The notes beneath the pieces are model-generated. The model saw nothing but the letters and a program-made list of their open reading frames with translations. It did no database searches and was not told the origin of the DNA. From NCBI RefSeq assembly GCF_022869005.1, contig NZ_JALIEA010000005.1, positions 1-64,000 on the forward strand: DNA of 64,000 nucleotides, given 5' to 3'. The translations under genes and the position numbers were made by a program. Source of the stretch: Corynebacterium kalidii. GTDB lineage: Bacteria > Actinomycetota > Actinomycetes > Mycobacteriales > Mycobacteriaceae. Below are positions 17,026-26,636 of this stretch, piece by piece; within the stretch, counting starts at the first letter, position 1; the number at the start of each line of letters is the position of its first letter.

Positions 17026-17937
17026 ATGTGGATTCCCAGAGGCTTCGAGATCCCCACCGGTGTGCCGACCACACCCGCACACCCGGAATCGAAGGAGCCC
17101 TTCTACGGGCGGATCATCATCCCCTTCGCCAAGTTCTGGATGCGCCACGTCCAGCGGCTGAAGGTCGAGATCCATCACCCGGAACGCATCCCCACCGAGG
17201 GCGGGGCCGTGCTCGCGGTGAACCACACCGGGTACTGGGACTTCGTGTTCGGCGGGATCCCCTCCGCGGTGAACGGCGGACGCCTGGTGCGGTTCATGGC
17301 GAAGAAGGAGATCTGGGACAACCCGGTCGCCGGTCCCGCGATGTCGGGCTGCCACCACATCCCGGTCGACCGGGCCGACGGTGCCGGGTCCGTCCGTGAG
17401 GCGACGCGCCGGGCCGCCGGCGGCGACCTGATCGGCATCTTCCCCGAGGCCACGATCTCCCGGTCGTTCGAGATCAAGGAGTTCAAGGACGGCGCGGCGC
17501 GCATCGCGCAGGACGCGGGCGTGCCCCTGATCCCGGTGGTGCTGTGGGGGTCGCAGCGTATCTGGACCAAGGGCCGCAAGCCGATCTGGCGGCCGAAGAA
17601 CGCCTCGTTGATCATCAGCGTCGGTGAGCCGGTGGACCTCGACGGGTCCCCGAGGGAGGTGACCGACCGCCTGCACGCGTCGATGGTCGGGATCCTCGAC
17701 ACGTCCCGGGCCCGCTACGCCGAGGCGTTCGGCCCGTTCCCCGACGGTGAGTACTGGATGCCGGCCTCGCTCGGCGGCTCCGCCCCGTCTCTGGAGGAGG
17801 CCACGGAGAAGGACCGCCTGGACGCGGCGAAGCGCAAGGAGGAGCGGATCCGTCGGGACGCGGAGAAGGCGGCGGGTGTGACGCCGGAGAAGAAGAAGTC
17901 CGTGCTGGGGCGTCTGCGTGGGAAGCTGGGACGCTAG
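17026..17937 (+). CDS. 1-acyl-sn-glycerol-3-phosphate acyltransferase family protein
   Basis: This PlsC-type acyltransferase (303 residues) probably transfers an acyl chain to lysophosphatidic acid or a related acceptor at the inner membrane face. The catalytic HX4D motif is NHTGYWD, with the second block VRFMAKKEIW, the FPEATISRS block and a PVVLWGSQRIW block. The last 60 residues are a charged Lys/Arg/Glu helix that may bind membranes. AGGAGAAG is placed 8 nt before the ATG. It abuts the HAD phosphatase gene (TAG immediately followed by GTG), so the two form an operon. Confidence 0.88.
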   Translation: MWIPRGFEIPTGVPTTPAHPESKEPFYGRIIIPFAKFWMRHVQRLKVEIHHPERIPTEGGAVLAVNHTGYWDFVFGGIPSAVNGGRLVRFMAKKEIWDNPVAGPAMSGCHHIPVDRADGAGSVREATRRAAGGDLIGIFPEATISRSFEIKEFKDGAARIAQDAGVPLIPVVLWGSQRIWTKGRKPIWRPKNASLIISVGEPVDLDGSPREVTDRLHASMVGILDTSRARYAEAFGPFPDGEYWMPASLGGSAPSLEEATEKDRLDAAKRKEERIRRDAEKAAGVTPEKKKSVLGRLRGKLGR

Positions 17938-18834
17938 GTGACCTCCGCACCGGTGGCGCCGGGCGCTCCGACCGTGGTCGTCAGTGACCTCGACGGCACA
18001 CTCGTCACGTCCGCGGAGCGGGTGTCGCCGAGGGCCTGCGCGGTGATCAACCGCCTGGTGGCGGCGGGGGTCACGTTCATCCCGGCCTCGGGACGCCCCG
18101 CACGGTGGATGCTGCCGGTGATCGAACAGCTGGGCCTGCGGCCCATGTGCGTGTGCGCCAACGGTGCCGTCGTCTACGACTCCGCCACCGACCGGATCAC
18201 CTACGCCGCGGAACTCCCGGCGGACGTGCTGGCCGGCGTCACCGCGACGATCGCGGAGACGACGGGCCCGTGGCTCGCCGAGCGCGGCCTGCCCCCGGTG
18301 ACCTTCGCCGTGGAACGCGCGGGGCGCAGTGCCTTCGACCGGGCCGAGGAACTCTTCGCGGTGCAGCCGGAGTACCCGCACGCCTGGGACACCGAGGAAC
18401 ACTCGGTGGAGCCCCTGGCCGACCTGTGCTCCGTCCCCGCGGTGAAGCTGCTGGTGCGTCACGCGAGCATGGGGAGCGCGGACCTGTTCGACCTGGTCAA
18501 CCCGGTCGTCGACCCGCAGGTGGCGCACGTGACGTGGTCGTTCAGCGGTGGTCTGCTGGAGATCAACGTGCCCGGGGTCTCGAAGCTGTCCGGGGTCGCA
18601 CACGCGCTGGGGGACGGCCGCGCGGCAGGCACGGGGGCGCGGGCGGTGCCGCAACTCGACCCGGCCCACGTCGTGGCGTTCGGGGACATGCCCAATGACC
18701 TGGCGATGCTGCGGTGGGCGGGGATGGGCGTGGCCATGGGCAATGCCGTCGACGAGGTACTCGCCGTCGCCGACCACCGCACCTCGTCGAACGACGAGGA
18801 CGGTGTCGCCGAGGTGCTGGAGCAGTGGTTCTGA
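17938..18834 (+). CDS. HAD superfamily hydrolase (Cof type)
   Basis: This is a class IIB HAD phosphatase of 298 residues. Motif I is VVSDLDGTLVTS, motif II lies in FIPASGRP, and motif III/IV is VVAFGDMPNDLAML with GVAMGNAVDEV. The cap domain lies between them. These enzymes remove phosphate from sugar phosphates, nucleotides or cofactors; the substrate here cannot be told from sequence. The GTG start directly follows the TAG of the acyltransferase gene, so the enzyme might act on a lipid or polar-head intermediate, but that is only contextual. Confidence 0.85.
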   Translation: MTSAPVAPGAPTVVVSDLDGTLVTSAERVSPRACAVINRLVAAGVTFIPASGRPARWMLPVIEQLGLRPMCVCANGAVVYDSATDRITYAAELPADVLAGVTATIAETTGPWLAERGLPPVTFAVERAGRSAFDRAEELFAVQPEYPHAWDTEEHSVEPLADLCSVPAVKLLVRHASMGSADLFDLVNPVVDPQVAHVTWSFSGGLLEINVPGVSKLSGVAHALGDGRAAGTGARAVPQLDPAHVVAFGDMPNDLAMLRWAGMGVAMGNAVDEVLAVADHRTSSNDEDGVAEVLEQWF

Positions 18835-18916
18835 GGGGGACCGCCGTCACCGCGTGCGGTGTGCGGACCATGTTCTACAGTTTGTGCCACTTGAGATAGC
18901 GCTGCAGGTGTGCAAC

Positions 18917-18958
18917 TTACACTTGTAAAAGTGTGACTTTAACTTGTACAAGTGTGAG
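18917..18958. repeat. Two tandem 21-bp palindromic repeats, operator-like
   Basis: Unit 1 (18917-18937) contains ACACTTGTAAAAGTGT. Unit 2 (18938-18958) contains the perfect 12-bp palindrome ACTTGTACAAGT. The centres are 21 bp apart, two helical turns. The block is AT-rich in otherwise GC-rich DNA. It lies in the gap between two convergent genes, where an operator is not expected. Confidence 0.8.
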
Positions 18959-18989
18959 TCGTGCGGCCAACCTCCGCGGCGCGCGCAGT

Positions 18990-21267
<2,278 letters not shown>

Positions 21268-21316
21268 CCGCCCGCCGGTGGCGGTCACCGGTGGCAGATG
21301 CAGATGTCGGTCACGA

Positions 21317-21389
21317 GATGTCGAATGATCGCCCTCCCAGGCAGGCTTTTCGGCCTGTGACCTACCTGGGAGGGCGATCATTCGACATC
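21317..21389. repeat. 73-bp element with perfect 25-bp terminal inverted repeats
   Basis: The arms at 21317-21341 and 21365-21389 are perfect complements of 25 nt. The 23-nt centre holds a second small hairpin (CAGGC/GCCTG around a T-rich loop). It follows the glf stop codon by about 50 nt. It could be a strong bidirectional terminator between glf and the convergent PepSY gene, or a miniature transposable element. No U-tract follows either arm. Confidence 0.85.
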
Positions 21390-21432
21390 CGGGGGAAAGG
21401 GGGACGGGAGCGAAGGGGAGGCTCCCCGGCCG

Positions 21433-22173
21433 TCAGTCGTCGATGTCGGTGGACACCACGGAGAGGTCCTCGGCCAGGTCCACGTCGAACTCGTGGCCGT
21501 CGGTGCCCCGGACGCTGACCTCGTAGGTCACGCCACGGTCGTCGGAGGCGGAGACGGAGTCCACGACCCCGTCACGGACACCGGCCTCGCCGGACGCCGC
21601 CAGTGCCGCGTCGAAGATCTTGTCCAGGGCCGCCAGGTCGAGGGTCGGGTCGTCCTGGTCGAAGCGGTCGGGGCCTTCGGTCTCGATGCGCATGGCACCG
21701 TCGGTGGAGACGTGGACCTCGGCTGACCCGCCGTCATCCAGTTCGACGTCGACCTCGTGGCCGTTGCCTTCGAGGCTGACTGAGCTGGCCCCGCGTCCGC
21801 CGGCCTCGGCGATCGCCTGTTCGGCGGCGTCCCGGTACGACGCGACGTCCGACCCCGCGGTATCGCGGCTGTCGCCGGCACCGCGGTCATCGCGGTCATC
21901 ACGCCCGTCACGGTCGTCACAGTCGTCGCTGTCGTTGCCGCGGTTCTCGGCGGCGGAGACGGTGCGGACCTCCTCGGTGTCGTCGTCGGCGTCGGAGATG
22001 CCGTAGCCGATTCCTCCGGCGATCAGCAGGGCGGCGACTGCGCCGGCGCCGACCAGGAGGCCCTTGCGCTTCTTGCGGGGCTTTGCCTGAGGAGCTGCCT
22101 CAGGAGTCGCCGCAGGTATTGCCTGGGTGGTTGGTTCGTTGGGCTGGTTCTGGGGTGCGTTGTTCGATGTCAT
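21433..22173 (-). CDS. PepSY domain membrane-anchored protein
   Basis: This 246-residue protein has a cytoplasmic Pro/Gln/Ala/Lys-rich start, one membrane segment (GLLVGAGAVAALLIAGGIGYG) and an extracellular part. A strongly acidic Asp/Arg stretch (residues about 85-105, DCDDRDGRDDRDDRG) comes first. Two PepSY-like modules follow: one with YRDAAEQAIAEAGG..EVDVELDDG, and one with GVVDSVSASDDRGVTYEVSVRG ending in TDIDD. PepSY modules often modulate peptidases or bind cations; the role here is unknown. It lies directly downstream of the two-component system and shares its promoter architecture, so it is the likely target gene. CATAGT 6 nt before the ATG suggests a leaderless start. Confidence 0.8.
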   Translation of the reverse strand: MTSNNAPQNQPNEPTTQAIPAATPEAAPQAKPRKKRKGLLVGAGAVAALLIAGGIGYGISDADDDTEEVRTVSAAENRGNDSDDCDDRDGRDDRDDRGAGDSRDTAGSDVASYRDAAEQAIAEAGGRGASSVSLEGNGHEVDVELDDGGSAEVHVSTDGAMRIETEGPDRFDQDDPTLDLAALDKIFDAALAASGEAGVRDGVVDSVSASDDRGVTYEVSVRGTDGHEFDVDLAEDLSVVSTDIDD

Positions 22174-22179
22174 GCCCTC

Positions 22180-22222
22180 ACTATGTCCGACAGGTACTGA
22201 ACCCTCCCTGAAGCGGGCTGAA
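22180..22222 (-). promoter_or_regulatory. PepSY gene promoter with three TTCAG response-regulator boxes
   Basis: CATAGT (22180-22185) is the -10 element. On the plus strand CTGAA occurs at 22197-22201, 22208-22212 and 22218-22222, i.e. TTCAG direct repeats with 11- and 10-bp periods on the gene strand. The first box begins 11 nt upstream of the -10 element, exactly as in the response-regulator promoter. Confidence 0.75.
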
Positions 22223-22229
22223 CGGTTCT

Positions 22230-23582
22230 TCAGGAACCGTCGGCGGGGAGGACGACCGTGAACAGGGCGCCGCCGCGGGTCGGCTCGTCCGGGCTTGCCT
22301 CGACGGTGACGTGTCCGTGGTGTGCTTCGACGACTTCCTTGACGATGGCGAGTCCGAGTCCGCTCCCGCCGGCGTCGCGGGCCCGTCCCTCGTCCAGCCG
22401 GGTGAACCTGTCGAAGACGCGGTCCCGGTCCGGCGCGGGGACGCCTGTGCCGTCGTCGGCGACGCTCAGCACGACCACTGGGTCGGCGCTGTCGTCGGTC
22501 CGCAGGGTCAGGACGATGCGGGATTCCGCGTGCCGTGCGGCGTTGTCGACGAGGTTGCGCACCGCCCGGCCGAGCAGGCGGGGGCTGCCCGTCACCTGGG
22601 CGGCCCCGACACCGGAGATGTCCACGGTGTGTCCGCTGACCCGTGCCACCCGGTCCGCCTCCGCCAGCAGCACGTCGTCGAGGTCCACCGGTTCCGTCGG
22701 GGGTCTGTGGTTCTCGTCGAGGCGGGCGAGCAGCAGGAGCCCGTCGACGAGGTTCTGCATCCGTTCGCCTTCGTCGATGACGACCTCGCTGAGCTCTCCC
22801 AGGGAGGTGGCGTCGGGGTAGGACGCGCCGAGTTCGGCGTGCTGGCGCATCGTCGCCAGTGGTGAGCGGAGTTCGTGGGAGGCGTCGCTGACGAACCTGC
22901 GCTGCACCGCCTGGGAGTGTTCGAGGCGTCCGAGCATGCGGTTCATGGTCGCGGCGAGTGCCCCGAGTTCGTCGTCGCCGGCGTCGACGCGGCGGGACAG
23001 TTCCTCGGCGGTGATGCTGTCGACCTGGCGGCGCAGTCGCTCGACCGGACGCAGCGCACGGCCGGTGACGATCCACACCACGGCGCCCACCAGCACGACC
23101 ACCAGTGGCACGGCGACGGCCAGCAGGACGGTCGCGGCGCCGACGGTCTCGTCGACGTGTTCCGTGGTCCGGGCGACGGTGAGGGTGCCGGTGTCGGTGG
23201 TCTCCGACATCACCAGGTAGGGCTCGCCGTCCACGGTCACGCGCTGACCTGCGTCACCGGGGGTGGGGAGGAGGTGGGCCTCGTCGTCGTTGACCACCGT
23301 GCCTGCACCGGTGGCGTGGCTCTCCCAGCGAACCAGCTGGTCGTCGTCGATGGCGGCGACCACGCCCACCGCCCGTGACGGGTTCTCGTCGATCTGGGAG
23401 GTCAGGGACTCGAGGTCCTGGTCCACCGACTCCCCGACGGAGGCGGTGAGTACCCGGCCGAGGACCAGGACGGCGACCACGGCGCTGACGACGAGGACGA
23501 GCGTGACGAAGGCCGTCGCCCCGGCGGTGACGCGGGCGCGGATAGAGCGGGACGCGCGGCGTCGGAATCGTGGTCGGCCCAC
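22230..23582 (-). CDS. Two-component sensor histidine kinase
   Basis: This 450-residue membrane kinase has a first membrane segment at about residues 20-45, an extracellular sensor of about 100 residues, a second segment at about 148-173, a HAMP domain, and a HisKA domain with SHELRSPLATMRQHAE (His236 phosphorylated). The ATPase domain shows NLVDNAARHAES, VADDGTGVP and GSGLGLAIV. The extracellular sensor has no cysteines, so redox sensing through thiols is unlikely; the signal is unknown. It begins 3 nt after the response regulator stop codon, so the pair is one operon. Confidence 0.95.
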   Translation of the reverse strand: MGRPRFRRRASRSIRARVTAGATAFVTLVLVVSAVVAVLVLGRVLTASVGESVDQDLESLTSQIDENPSRAVGVVAAIDDDQLVRWESHATGAGTVVNDDEAHLLPTPGDAGQRVTVDGEPYLVMSETTDTGTLTVARTTEHVDETVGAATVLLAVAVPLVVVLVGAVVWIVTGRALRPVERLRRQVDSITAEELSRRVDAGDDELGALAATMNRMLGRLEHSQAVQRRFVSDASHELRSPLATMRQHAELGASYPDATSLGELSEVVIDEGERMQNLVDGLLLLARLDENHRPPTEPVDLDDVLLAEADRVARVSGHTVDISGVGAAQVTGSPRLLGRAVRNLVDNAARHAESRIVLTLRTDDSADPVVVLSVADDGTGVPAPDRDRVFDRFTRLDEGRARDAGGSGLGLAIVKEVVEAHHGHVTVEASPDEPTRGGALFTVVLPADGS

Positions 23583-23585
23583 GGC

Positions 23586-24263
23586 TCAGCCACCGGTCCC
23601 GGACAGCCGGTAGCCCACGCCGCGGACCGTCTCGATGGCCTGGCGCCCGAACGGACGGTCGACTTTGGCGCGCAGGTGCCCCACGTAGACCTCGACGATG
23701 TTGGCGTCGCCGGTGAAGGAGTCACCCCACACGTTGGCGAGGATCTCCCGCCGGGTCACGACCTCGCCGCGGCGGCGCAGCAGGAAGTCCAGCACCGCCA
23801 TCTCGCGGGCGGTGAGCGTGATCTCGTCGTCGCCGCGGAACACCTGCCGGGCGGCAGGGTCGAGGGTGAGGTCGCCGGCCTGCAGGACGGCGGGGCGTTC
23901 GCGTCCGCCGCGCCGGGCGAGCGCGCGGACGCGGGCGATGAGGACGGGGAAGGAGAAGGGTTTGGTCAGCCAGTCGTCGCCGCCGGTGTCGAGGCCCTCC
24001 ACCTCGTCCCATTCCCCGTCCTTCGCGGTGAGGAACAGGATTGGGGTGTGGTCGCCGTCGGCGCGGAGGGACTGGCAGACGCGGTAGCCGTTCATGCGGG
24101 GCATCATCACGTCGAGGACGATGACGTCGTAGTCGGCGTCGGACGCCATGTCCAGCCCGGTGGCGCCGTCGTGGGCGACGTCGACGACCATGCCCTCGGC
24201 CTCCAGGCCGCGACGTACACCGTCGGCGAGCCGCTTCTCGTCATCCACCAGCAGAATCCGCAT
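23586..24263 (-). CDS. OmpR-family response regulator
   Basis: This 225-residue protein has a receiver domain (LLVDDEKRLADG, phospho-acceptor Asp51 in VIVLDVMMPRMNGY, LFLTAKD, TKPFSF) and a winged-helix DNA-binding domain (EITLTAREMAVLDFLLRR, NIVEVYVGHLRAKVDR, VRGVGYRL). It is the partner of the adjacent kinase. GACACT ends 7 nt before the ATG, giving a leaderless promoter, and two TTCAG boxes just upstream suggest that it controls its own transcription. The same boxes at the same spacing precede the PepSY gene. Confidence 0.96.
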   Translation of the reverse strand: MRILLVDDEKRLADGVRRGLEAEGMVVDVAHDGATGLDMASDADYDVIVLDVMMPRMNGYRVCQSLRADGDHTPILFLTAKDGEWDEVEGLDTGGDDWLTKPFSFPVLIARVRALARRGGRERPAVLQAGDLTLDPAARQVFRGDDEITLTAREMAVLDFLLRRRGEVVTRREILANVWGDSFTGDANIVEVYVGHLRAKVDRPFGRQAIETVRGVGYRLSGTGG

Positions 24264-24270
24264 GGTCTCC

Positions 24271-24303
24271 AGTGTCCCACGGGCAGGCTGAACCGTTGCT
24301 GAA
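24271..24303 (-). promoter_or_regulatory. Response regulator promoter with two TTCAG boxes
   Basis: GACACT (24271-24276) is the -10 element, 7 nt before the ATG. CTGAA on the plus strand occurs at 24288-24292 and 24299-24303, an 11-bp direct repeat (TTCAG on the gene strand). The first box begins 11 nt upstream of the -10. OmpR-type regulators bind direct repeats with this period. Confidence 0.75.
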
Positions 24304-24326
24304 GGCTGGTGGGTAGGCGGTCCGGG

Positions 24327-24761
24327 TTACTGTCCCTGCTGCTCCCCGGCGGCGACGTTGACCATCCAGGAGACGCCGAACCTGTCCCGGAGCTGCCCGA
24401 AGTAGTCGCCCCACATCTGCTTCTCCAGGGGGAGGAAGACGGTGCCGCCGTCGGAGAGGGCGGCGAACCAGCCGGCGACCTTGTCGTACTCGTCGGCGTC
24501 CCCGCCGATGCAGAGGTCGACCGGGGGCGCGTCGAATTCGCGCGGGTCGGTGTCGGCGGTGTCGCAGGCCATGAAGGTCCACCCGTCGGGGGTCTCCAGG
24601 TGGCCGTGCATCACCAGCGGCTCACGCTCGGGGGTGTCGGCCGCACCGGCCTGACCGAATGTGAGGATGTCCGCCTTCCCGCCGAAGACCCCGGCGTAGA
24701 ACTCCAGGGCGTCGGCGGCGGTGTCACGGAACTTGAGGTAGGGGTTGAGCCAGGTGGACAT
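24327..24761 (-). CDS. VOC superfamily (PhnB-like) protein
   Basis: This 144-residue protein has the PhnB/3-demethylubiquinone-methyltransferase-like VOC fold: NPYLKFRDTAADALEFYAGVFGG, then MHGHLETPDGWTFMACD, GGDADEYDKVAGWFAALSDGG and QMWGDYFGQLRDRFGVSWMVN. Such proteins are common in actinobacteria; most have no known reaction, and some are metal-dependent dioxygenases or resistance proteins. GGAAGGG is placed 8 nt before the ATG, unlike its leaderless neighbours. It is divergent from the fatty-acyl-CoA ligase gene. Confidence 0.85.
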   Translation of the reverse strand: MSTWLNPYLKFRDTAADALEFYAGVFGGKADILTFGQAGAADTPEREPLVMHGHLETPDGWTFMACDTADTDPREFDAPPVDLCIGGDADEYDKVAGWFAALSDGGTVFLPLEKQMWGDYFGQLRDRFGVSWMVNVAAGEQQGQ

Positions 24762-24810
24762 GGTGGTGACCCTTCCGGTCGGTGGTGCCTGAATCAGGGA
24801 GACCGATCAT

Positions 24811-24825
24811 ACAGGCGTAACCTGT
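24811..24825 (+). promoter_or_regulatory. Leaderless fadD promoter with overlapping dyad
   Basis: TAACCT (24818-24823) ends 8 nt before the ATG at 24832. It lies inside the dyad ACAGG-CGTAA-CCTGT (24811-24825), so a repressor bound there would cover the -10 element. Confidence 0.45.
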
Positions 24826-24831
24826 GGGGTC

Positions 24832-26544
24832 ATGAGCGACAGCACGAGCCCCCGGCCCTGGCAGCGGTACTACCCCGAGTGGACCAGTCCCGAACTGGCC
24901 TACGACGGCGACGACGAACGCACCCTCGCCGCCATCTTCGACCATGCGGTGAAGACCTGGCCGGACCGTCCCGCCATGACCTTCTTCGGCTCGTCCCTGA
25001 CCTACGCGGAATACGGACGGCAGGTCCGCAAGGCCGCGTCGATGCTGCACAACCGCGGGGTCCGCAAGGGCGACCGGGTGGCGATCGCCCTGCCCAACTG
25101 TCCGCAGGCGCTGATCAGCTTCTACGCCGTGCTGTCCCTCGGCGCGACCGCCACGCTGCACAACCCGCTCTACACCGCCCGTGAGCTGACCGTCGCGTTC
25201 AAGGACCACGGCGCCAAGGTCGGCATCTTCTGGGACAAGGCGGTGGACGTGGCCCGGGAGCTGCGCACCGTCGCCCCGCTGGAGCAGATCATCCCGGTCA
25301 CCGTCACCCGCGCGATGCCGGTCTACCTGCGTGCGGCGCTGAAGCTGCCGGTGAAACCCGTGCGGGCCATGCGCGACAAGCTGCAGGGCAGCACCGACGG
25401 GCTCACCGAGTGGGCCGACCTGGTCAAGGACGCCTCGGAGTCCGAGGGTCGGGCCCTGATCGAGACCGCGGAGGTCGCGCCCACGGACCCGGCCATCGTG
25501 CTGTACACCTCCGGGACCACCGGCACGCCGAAGGGCGCCGCCCTGTCCCACGCCAACCTCTGCGCCAACATCATCCAGGGACGTGCCTGGGTCCCCGGGC
25601 TCGGCGACGGGGAGGAGGCCGAGCGGATGCTCGCCGCCCTGCCGATCTTCCACGCCTACGGCCTGACGATGAACATCACCCTCGGCCCGCTGATCGGCGG
25701 GACGGTCCTGCTGCTGCCGGCGCCGGAGAAACCCCTGCTGGCGTCGGCGATGAAGAAGCAGAAGCCCACCTGGGTGCCCGGTGTGCCCGCCTTGTACCAG
25801 ACGATCATGGACATCGCGGAGCAGCAGAAGATCGACATCTCCGGGGTCAAGGCCAGTTTCTCCGGCGCCTCCGGGTTGCCCGTGGAGCTGGTGCGGCGCT
25901 GGGAGAACATGACCGGCGGGCTGCTCGTCGAGGGCTACGGGCTCACGGAGACCTCGCCGATCGTGGTGGGCAATCCGATGAGCACCGACCGGCGTCCCGG
26001 GTACGTGGGGATCCCGTTCCCGGACACGGACGTGCGCGTCGTCGACCAGGACGACCCGTCCCGCGAACTGCCTGACGGGGAGGCCGGCGAGCTGGTGGTG
26101 AAGGGTCCGCAGGTCTTCGGCGGCTACCTGAACCGTCCGGACGCCAACGCGACGTCGTTCGTCGACGGGTGGTTCCGCACCGGCGACATGGCGGTGAAGG
26201 AGGCCGACGGTTTCGTCCGGATCGTCTCCCGCATCAAGGAGATGATCGTCACCGGTGGGTTCAACGTGTACCCCGCGGAGGTGGAGGAGGTGCTCACCGA
26301 GCACCCCTCCGTGGCGCAGGCCAGCGTGGTGGGGCTGCCGCGTGAGGACGGCTCGGAGACCGTGGCGGCCGGCATCGTCCTGGCCGACGGCGCCAGGTTG
26401 GACGAGGAGGTGCTCAAGGAGCACTGCCGGGAGGGCCTGGCGCGCTACAAGGTCCCGCGGGTGTTCCAGGTGTTCGACGAACTGCCCGCCGACCAGCTCG
26501 GGAAGGTGCGCCGGGTCGAGGTCCGCGAGCAGATGCTGGGGTAG
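24832..26544 (+). CDS. fadD: Long-chain fatty-acid-CoA ligase
   Basis: It activates long-chain fatty acids to acyl-CoA. Motifs in order: IVLYTSGTTGTPKGAALSH (nucleotide-binding), LPIFHAYGLTMNITLG, VEGYGLTETSPIVVGNPM, GWFRTGDMAVKEADGFVRI, the hinge RIKEMIVTGGFNVYPAEVE, and C-terminal LGKVRRVEVREQML. In place of the usual catalytic lysine segment PxTxxGKxxR this has ADQLGKVRR, so the lysine is kept. Length is 570 residues. The convergent acyl-CoA dehydrogenase gene and this one form a small fatty-acid-use module. Physiological chain length cannot be told. Confidence 0.92.
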   Translation: MSDSTSPRPWQRYYPEWTSPELAYDGDDERTLAAIFDHAVKTWPDRPAMTFFGSSLTYAEYGRQVRKAASMLHNRGVRKGDRVAIALPNCPQALISFYAVLSLGATATLHNPLYTARELTVAFKDHGAKVGIFWDKAVDVARELRTVAPLEQIIPVTVTRAMPVYLRAALKLPVKPVRAMRDKLQGSTDGLTEWADLVKDASESEGRALIETAEVAPTDPAIVLYTSGTTGTPKGAALSHANLCANIIQGRAWVPGLGDGEEAERMLAALPIFHAYGLTMNITLGPLIGGTVLLLPAPEKPLLASAMKKQKPTWVPGVPALYQTIMDIAEQQKIDISGVKASFSGASGLPVELVRRWENMTGGLLVEGYGLTETSPIVVGNPMSTDRRPGYVGIPFPDTDVRVVDQDDPSRELPDGEAGELVVKGPQVFGGYLNRPDANATSFVDGWFRTGDMAVKEADGFVRIVSRIKEMIVTGGFNVYPAEVEEVLTEHPSVAQASVVGLPREDGSETVAAGIVLADGARLDEEVLKEHCREGLARYKVPRVFQVFDELPADQLGKVRRVEVREQMLG

Positions 26545-26587
26545 TGGGGCCTCTCCGGCTCCGGGTTCCTTCTCGCCTGCCGACGCA

Positions 26588-26626
26588 GCAACCCCACAGG
26601 TTGGTCCCACCGACCTGTGGGGTTGC
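26588..26626. terminator. Bidirectional hairpin terminator
   Basis: An 18-bp hairpin (one mismatch or wobble) with a 3-nt loop lies between the convergent fadD and acyl-CoA dehydrogenase genes. No clear T-tract follows on either strand. Confidence 0.7.
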
Positions 26627-26636
26627 CGGGATGGGG

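Noticed and set aside
21433..23076. Single 547-codon minus-strand frame running through the PepSY gene into the kinase gene
   Set aside because: Only the last 246 codons (from 22173) code for a recognisable protein; the upstream part is the shifted frame of the histidine kinase gene.
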